64,000 nucleotides of DNA from Burkholderia ambifaria AMMD (GTDB lineage Bacteria > Pseudomonadota > Gammaproteobacteria > Burkholderiales > Burkholderiaceae), in the NCBI RefSeq assembly GCF_000203915.1, contig NC_008390.1, positions 1,984,001 through 2,048,000 on the forward strand, written 5' to 3'. Position numbers and translations under genes: made by a program. The notes below the pieces were generated by a model, which worked only from the letters and a program-made list of their open reading frames with translations, was not told the origin of the DNA and did no database searches. This document shows positions 59,591 through 64,000 of this stretch, piece by piece. Numbering within the stretch: position 1 is the first letter of the stretch; the number at the start of each line of letters is the position of its first letter.

Positions 59591-61798
59591 TTAGTAAGCG
59601 CGGATCATGACGAGCAGCGCAACGTTTCGCGGGCGACTCTCGTTGCCGCCATCCGCCCCGATACTGATCGTGTGCGAGTGCGCACCGGCCCCGCCGATTC
59701 CGACGTTGTGCCCGTGGGCCCCGTCACCGTTAATCGAAATGCCCGTTCCGCTGCCCGTGGTGCGCTTATCCCCTCGGCCACCGCCGTTCAGGTTTATTTC
59801 GCCGATGTAGCCGCCGCCAGACGCGACCGGAATGCCGTGGTCATGCCCAGGATCATTGATGCTGTGACCGTGCCATCCTTGCGAATCTGTCCATGCGCCG
59901 TGAGAGTGGTCGCCAACAGCAGCGGCAGACGCACCGTGCGCGTGCAAGCGGTTCAAGCTGTCCTGCCAGCTCCCGATCTGGCGCTGCGCATCCGTACCGC
60001 GCGCATCATCCCAACAGCGGATAAACTCGCCGCGAAGGTCCGGCAGTCGGAACGTCGTGTTGCCGTCTCCACTGGAAAAGCAACCGTGACGGCCCTTACC
60101 CCAATCAGCGTCTGCGACCAGCGCACCGCTGCCCTGCGCGTACGCCCACAGCAGCGGATAGTCGGCCCGCTTCAGCTCGGTGCCGTTCAGCTTCAGAAAA
60201 CCAGCACGCGGCGCAGTTCGAGCCTCCCAAACGATCTGCCCGATCTGCACGTCGGCGACCGCTGCCGCAAACCATGCCGACGTGATCAACTTGTTCGAGT
60301 TGTCGCCGGCCGGCGGCGACACGGCCGTGACCATGCCCCCGACCTGCAATTGCGTAGAACCGTCGTCGCCCACCTTCCCGACCACGACGCGGCCACCCTG
60401 CGGCATCAATTGCAACGTGCCGAGCGCATAGGTCGAACCACGGGTCACGTTAATTGCGGCTTGCGAGTTGGTGTACGTGTCGTTGACCGTGCGAACAGCG
60501 AATGAGCCGTCTGCACCCTGGATCACTTCCCACGTCTTTTGATCAGTCGGTGCACCTTCCCGCGTCAGTTGAATCGACGTCTGCCCGGCACCACCCCCGT
60601 TCGATGCGACGAGTGCGCCCGACGAGTTGCTACTCTTGAGCGAACCCTTGTTCTGGAATGACGAACGTCCGTCATCCCACGCGCCCGCGGACAGCACGCG
60701 TCCGGTGTTCGGGACCAGTTCAAGCGTCTTGATCGACGTGCTCAGATTGGCGCGCGTGATGCGCACGGCGGGGATGCCGATCGTCCAGTCGTCATCGACC
60801 GCACGGATGCTCATGCTGTCGGTGTTCGACTGGATGTCCCACAGCTTCATGTCCTTGTCGGCGCCTGCAGCCTTCAGGACGATATCGCCGCCGGTATTGG
60901 CCCCAAGCGTGACGCCGGAGCCGTAATCCTTCGCCTTGCCGGCACCGCCGCCGAAATAGCCGACGCCCGCGGATTCCACGTTGCCGGCGAAGCGGGCGTA
61001 ACCGCCGAAGATCGTGCCACAACCAGTACCGTCGATACGAACAGCGCCGGTATCGAGCGACCACGCGAACGGCCGATAATCGTTGTACGTGCCGTTCGGA
61101 TCCCCCTTGTTCGTCGACAGCAGCCACGCGCTCTTGTTGTCATTGCGCAGCATCACGCCGTAGTCGGTGCCCACCGCACGAAACTGACCACCTGCTCCAT
61201 TCGCGTCATACCCGGAGCTGCGGATTCCACCGATCACGCCAACCGAGCCTTGTACGCGCACGGTGTCCTGACCATTATCCCCAGCCCCGCCGATCAACCA
61301 TCGGCCTTCCGGGGTGATACGGCCACGTTCCGTCCCACCCGCAATCAGCGAGAGCCATCCTGCAGCGCCAAGCGTCAGGTTGTTGCTGAGCATGACAACG
61401 TAGGGAACACCTTGCGCGCCGAGTTGGACATGTCCGTCTCCTGGAGAAAACATGCCAGAGTCCGGGTCGCCGTCAAACGCAAATCCAGCGTTGTTCGTGT
61501 TGTTCGGCGTCATTGCGCCGACCTTGCCAAGCAACTTCCCCTTCATCGCGTCGCCCGATCGCGCGACCTTGTCGGTGCCGAGATCAGCGACCCGCTTGTC
61601 CATCGCATCCGCCCGATTACCGAGCCCGGTAATAGCCTTGTCGGCCGCGTCCGCACGATCTTTCAGGTAGCGGGTGCGATTGCCAAGTTGCTTGAGTGCG
61701 ATGTTGTCGACGCCGTCCGGGCCGCCCTGCACGGGATCCGACGTCTCGAACTGACGAATCCCCGGCTCCCACTTACTCTCTTCCTTCAAATCGGCCAT
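59591..61798 (-). CDS. Tail fibre protein H
   Basis: This 735-residue protein begins like P2-type fibres (MADLKEESKWEPGIRQFETSDPVQGG), with repeated fibre strands in the middle. The last 200 residues form a tail-collar-like domain (WEARTAPRAGFLKLNGTELKRADYPLLWAYA, then TTFRLPDLRGEFIRCWDDARG) followed by many His-x-His pairs (HAHG, DHSHG, WHGHS, GHDHG, GHNVG, HSHTI), similar to iron-binding needle tips. It should decide host range. Confidence 0.92.
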   Translation of the reverse strand: MADLKEESKWEPGIRQFETSDPVQGGPDGVDNIALKQLGNRTRYLKDRADAADKAITGLGNRADAMDKRVADLGTDKVARSGDAMKGKLLGKVGAMTPNNTNNAGFAFDGDPDSGMFSPGDGHVQLGAQGVPYVVMLSNNLTLGAAGWLSLIAGGTERGRITPEGRWLIGGAGDNGQDTVRVQGSVGVIGGIRSSGYDANGAGGQFRAVGTDYGVMLRNDNKSAWLLSTNKGDPNGTYNDYRPFAWSLDTGAVRIDGTGCGTIFGGYARFAGNVESAGVGYFGGGAGKAKDYGSGVTLGANTGGDIVLKAAGADKDMKLWDIQSNTDSMSIRAVDDDWTIGIPAVRITRANLSTSIKTLELVPNTGRVLSAGAWDDGRSSFQNKGSLKSSNSSGALVASNGGGAGQTSIQLTREGAPTDQKTWEVIQGADGSFAVRTVNDTYTNSQAAINVTRGSTYALGTLQLMPQGGRVVVGKVGDDGSTQLQVGGMVTAVSPPAGDNSNKLITSAWFAAAVADVQIGQIVWEARTAPRAGFLKLNGTELKRADYPLLWAYAQGSGALVADADWGKGRHGCFSSGDGNTTFRLPDLRGEFIRCWDDARGTDAQRQIGSWQDSLNRLHAHGASAAAVGDHSHGAWTDSQGWHGHSINDPGHDHGIPVASGGGYIGEINLNGGGRGDKRTTGSGTGISINGDGAHGHNVGIGGAGAHSHTISIGADGGNESRPRNVALLVMIRAY

Positions 61799-62364
61799 GT
61801 TCCGATTACCCCTCGCGTATATTGACCGTTGCGCGTCGCGACGCCGTTGTGCCGGATCGCAACCTCAGAAAAATCGAGCCATGCCAGCAAGCTGCGAGCC
61901 GGCGCGTAGCGCTCGATGGCACGCTTCAGGTTTTCACCTTGGTCTCGCGTCACGGGCTGCTTCAGCGTGACGATGTACTCGGCCCACGCGGAGGAGCCAC
62001 CGTACAGATACCGGCCGTTGCGTTTGACCGAACCGTCACGCCGCTTGACCTGTCGCCCTTCCTGAAGATCGACCTCGCCAAAGCCGAGCCGCCGCACGAT
62101 CTCGCGAATCGCCCATGGCGTGCCCTTCTTCTGGTAGATCGCTAGCGACGACTTGATCAGCGCGCGGCGGGCGTCTTCGGACTCCGCCAGCTCCCATCCG
62201 TCGACCGCGAGCGACCATGCGAGCCACGGCAAGAACGCTGCCGGGCAGCGATCCGCATCCCACAGCGTGCGGATCACGTCCGGATCGACACTCGGGCGCA
62301 GGACCTGCGCAAGCGCCGCCTCGAGACTCGTCTGGTTGGTTGGCAGCAGTGCTTCAGTCGTCAT
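61786..62364 (-). CDS. Tail protein I
   Basis: This 192-residue P2 gpI homologue contains the wedge pattern LRPSVDPDVIRTLWDADRCPAAFLPWLAWSLAVDGW. It connects baseplate and fibre. It overlaps the fibre gene start by 13 bases and the J stop by 11. Confidence 0.9.
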   Translation of the reverse strand: MTTEALLPTNQTSLEAALAQVLRPSVDPDVIRTLWDADRCPAAFLPWLAWSLAVDGWELAESEDARRALIKSSLAIYQKKGTPWAIREIVRRLGFGEVDLQEGRQVKRRDGSVKRNGRYLYGGSSAWAEYIVTLKQPVTRDQGENLKRAIERYAPARSLLAWLDFSEVAIRHNGVATRNGQYTRGVIGTWPI

Positions 62365-63250
62365 CGGCCACCTTTGGATTGAGCACGATCGACGTGCAGC
62401 GCGCGAACTGATCAATCGCACACACGACGTCGGCTGCCGGTAACTTCAGGTCGACGCGCACCACACCCGACGCTTTCGGATGCAGCGCTCCGGTCACGGC
62501 CGAGCGCGGCATGCCAACGCGTAGCGCCTCCCCTGCCGCCACCGCGATATCGAGATCCTGCCGTCGCGCGGCAAGCACGACGCCCGGATCCGGCCCGCGC
62601 CCGATGTACACGTCGGCGACGATCGCGTAATTGACGGGCCGAGCCGCGACCACCAGCAGCGAGTCGTTCAGCGGTCGACGGTCTTCCGGCGAAAGTGCGC
62701 GGCGCACTGTGTCGAGCAGTGCCGCGCTCGCCACGCCACCGTTCGAATACGACTTCACGACCACGCGCACCACACCGGCCTCGGGCCGATCGACGCGCAC
62801 GTCCGCGACATCCGGCGATGCGTCCATCGCGAGGGACCGGTACGCGCCGAACGGACCTGCCGTCGACGAGCGCTCGATGCCCATCTGTGTACGCAATCGC
62901 AAGCGCTCGTCGCGCTCACGTGTTGCAGGAACTGGCGGATGCGCCTCGGGGTCGCCGGGGTCGACCGTCTCGCGCTGCAAATTCCAGAGCACCGCGAGGT
63001 GTTCGAGATCCGCCCCTGTCGAGTAGGCCAGCAACACCGCACGCCCTGCATCGTTCACACGCGCGCGAAACCGAACTTCATCGTATGCCGCCAGCTCAAT
63101 CAATTTCACGACCGGATCGGATTCGAGCGCTGCTGTCCAATCAGGATAGATGCTCTTGAAGTGCTGCAGCTTGTACTGATACGCGGCCTCGAAATCGAGC
63201 GTCTCGACGAGATCCGGCGGATCGAGTGCCGACAGATCGATCACTGTCAT
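62354..63250 (-). CDS. Baseplate assembly protein J
   Basis: This 298-residue gpJ/Mup47-type wedge protein begins MTVIDLSALDPPDLVETLDFEAAYQYK and has the conserved RVNDAGRAVLLAYSTGADLEHLAVLWNL. It overlaps W as ATGA. Confidence 0.92.
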   Translation of the reverse strand: MTVIDLSALDPPDLVETLDFEAAYQYKLQHFKSIYPDWTAALESDPVVKLIELAAYDEVRFRARVNDAGRAVLLAYSTGADLEHLAVLWNLQRETVDPGDPEAHPPVPATRERDERLRLRTQMGIERSSTAGPFGAYRSLAMDASPDVADVRVDRPEAGVVRVVVKSYSNGGVASAALLDTVRRALSPEDRRPLNDSLLVVAARPVNYAIVADVYIGRGPDPGVVLAARRQDLDIAVAAGEALRVGMPRSAVTGALHPKASGVVRVDLKLPAADVVCAIDQFARCTSIVLNPKVADDD

Positions 63251-63582
63251 ATCGTCACCTCGAATACAACATCGTCGCCGTCGTAACGCCCGGCGATCCG
63301 AAAAGTTACTTTGCCGTCGACGACCGACAGCGCCTGGACACGATCGAGCGCAATGCGCGGCTCCCATCGACCGATCGCACGCGCCGCTTCCGCCTGCGCG
63401 GCCGATATCCAGCCGCGCGTGATCGGCAGGTCGACCATCAGCGGCAGATCGGAACCGTAATCAGGCCGCTCGCGGCGCGTGCCCTTGCGCGTGCTCAGAA
63501 TGTCCCCAATGCTCTGGACGAGATGGTCGACACCACCGATCAGCCGGCCCGTGCGACGGCACATTCCGACCAGCGCGACCAC
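63247..63582 (-). CDS. Baseplate protein W (gp25-like)
   Basis: This 111-residue gpW/gp25 protein has GMCRRTGRLIGGVDHLVQSIGDILSTRKGTR, the family core. The start is GTG at 63582, next to the stop of the preceding gene (TAGTG), with GAAGG upstream; it gives the six residues before GM found in P2 gpW (115 aa). Confidence 0.88.
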   Translation of the reverse strand: MVALVGMCRRTGRLIGGVDHLVQSIGDILSTRKGTRRERPDYGSDLPLMVDLPITRGWISAAQAEAARAIGRWEPRIALDRVQALSVVDGKVTFRIAGRYDGDDVVFEVTI

Positions 63583-63782
63583 TACTGCACCTTCGTCGGC
63601 ACGCGCTTGAAGCACCCGCGCGATTCGAGATACGCGATGTGCTCCGGCTGCGTGACTTGCGTCTTGCCCGCCAGCACGACGACGTGCGAGCCGTCCGGAA
63701 ACACAATCACGCGACTGCGGAACTCGGTATCGATGAAGGTGACAGTTGCCGTCGCCTGTACTTGCTGTGCGTCTTTCGCCAT
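63582..63782 (-). CDS. Small baseplate-region protein of unknown function
   Basis: This 66-residue protein (MAKDAQQVQATATVTFIDTEFRSRVI, then VVVLAGKTQVTQPEHIAYLESRGCFKRVP) is beta-rich and ends one base into the W start. It occupies the place between V and W in P2-like tails. The family is not recognised. Confidence 0.75.
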   Translation of the reverse strand: MAKDAQQVQATATVTFIDTEFRSRVIVFPDGSHVVVLAGKTQVTQPEHIAYLESRGCFKRVPTKVQ

Positions 63783-63798
63783 AAACGCCCCCACAAAT

Positions 63799-63821
63799 GA
63801 AAAACCCCGCACAAGGCGGGG
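63799..63821 (-). terminator. Terminator upstream of the small baseplate gene
   Basis: On the minus strand CCCCGC pairs with GCGGGG around a five-base loop, followed by five T. It would end a transcript coming from beyond the window. Confidence 0.75.
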
Positions 63822-63872
63822 CAAAGTTACTTTTGTTTAGAATTGCCATGCACATCCGCACGGAGCCACAGC

Positions 63873-64000
63873 ATGAGTACGCAGCGACGAACGACAATTA
63901 AGCGGCATACGATGAAGCCTTCACCAAGCAACTCAATTTCTCGTAGATTTGGTGCAGTGCTCTCGGCGATTTGGCCGTATATCAACGCATTCCTAAAGCA
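63873..64000 (+). CDS. Possible plus-strand cargo gene, cut by the window edge
   Basis: An ATG with GGAG seven bases upstream starts an open frame of 42 residues to the edge (MSTQRRTTIKRHTMKPSPSN..., then AVLSAIWPYINAFLKA, partly hydrophobic). The DNA is AT-richer than the tail genes. A minus-strand frame is also open from the edge to TAA at 63827-63829, just before the terminator, and could instead be the end of a leftward gene. The sequence in view does not decide. Confidence 0.3.
   Translation, partial: MSTQRRTTIKRHTMKPSPSNSISRRFGAVLSAIWPYINAFLK

Larger units (their letters stand above)
39860..64000. mobile_element. P2-like prophage, left part (continues beyond the window)
   Basis: The segment runs from a tyrosine integrase, through cargo genes, a toxin module and a lysis cassette, to P2-type contractile tail and baseplate genes in the order D, X, U, T, E/E', FII, FI, tail fibre assembly, H, I, J, W, all on the minus strand. 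Codon and base use change visibly at the integrase. The exact left attachment point could not be fixed; it should lie between the Dabb gene start and the integrase. Head, terminase and replication genes are to the right. Confidence 0.93.

Noticed and set aside
53000..63000. P2 Ogr/Delta-type activator sites ahead of tail operons
   Set aside because: No convincing TGT-N12-ACA at the expected distance from a start could be found by eye.
1..64000. CRISPR arrays, rRNA or tRNA genes
   Set aside because: No regularly spaced repeats and no rRNA or tRNA signature seen on either strand.

Overview
The window is high-GC betaproteobacterial chromosome, most likely a Burkholderia cepacia complex species. 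The evidence is the split, chromosomal L-Ara4N (arn) cluster running into bcp, the rpsF-priB-rpsR-rplI-dnaB order, the gcl-hyi-glxR operon opposite a LysR gene, and a P2-like prophage with Burkholderia-type cargo. No rRNA, tRNA or CRISPR array was found. Gene names rest on recognising family motifs in translated frames; no database search was run.

Core chromosome, 1-39,858. Positions 1-7,375 hold the 3' part of the L-Ara4N lipid A modification operon (arnT, an SMR-type flippase subunit, arnB, arnC, arnA as two separate genes, arnD) and bcp, closed by a strong terminator at 7,491. A PIN-PhoH ATPase and an NlpC/P60 lipoprotein follow. On the minus strand come pit with its DUF47 partner, dnaB, and the rplI/rpsR/priB/rpsF operon. 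Next are an ECF sigma/anti-sigma pair, then a LysR regulator facing gcl-hyi-glxR (glyoxylate to glycerate). Positions 22,800-31,700 carry envelope and stress functions: a BON-LysM protein, asparaginase, a PsiF-repeat protein, a YSC84-like lipoprotein, a glycosyltransferase, an AAA ATPase, an MscS channel, a Rap1a/Tai-like protein and an ankyrin protein. The mltG-tmk-holB-tatD block, ygfZ, an NRDE protein, GNAT and alpha/beta hydrolase genes, an oxidoreductase remnant, a thioesterase and a Dabb protein complete the core.

Prophage, about 39,860 to beyond the right edge. A tyrosine integrase is followed by a visibly AT-richer three-gene cassette with ATGA overlaps: a DGQHR (DndB-like) protein, a protein of unknown family and a D12-class adenine methyltransferase. 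This is the best candidate for an undescribed defence or DNA-modification system. Then come a LexA-box-controlled SRAP gene and its divergent neighbour, a PAAR/DUF4123/Tox-REase-5/Imm52 toxin module, a Dam methylase, a structured intergenic element, and a lysis cassette (holin, lambda R-type endolysin, Rz with a nested Rz1). The P2-type tail and baseplate genes run leftward from W to D, with a candidate +1 frameshift joining E and E'. Virion head, terminase and replication genes, and the right attachment site, lie outside the window.
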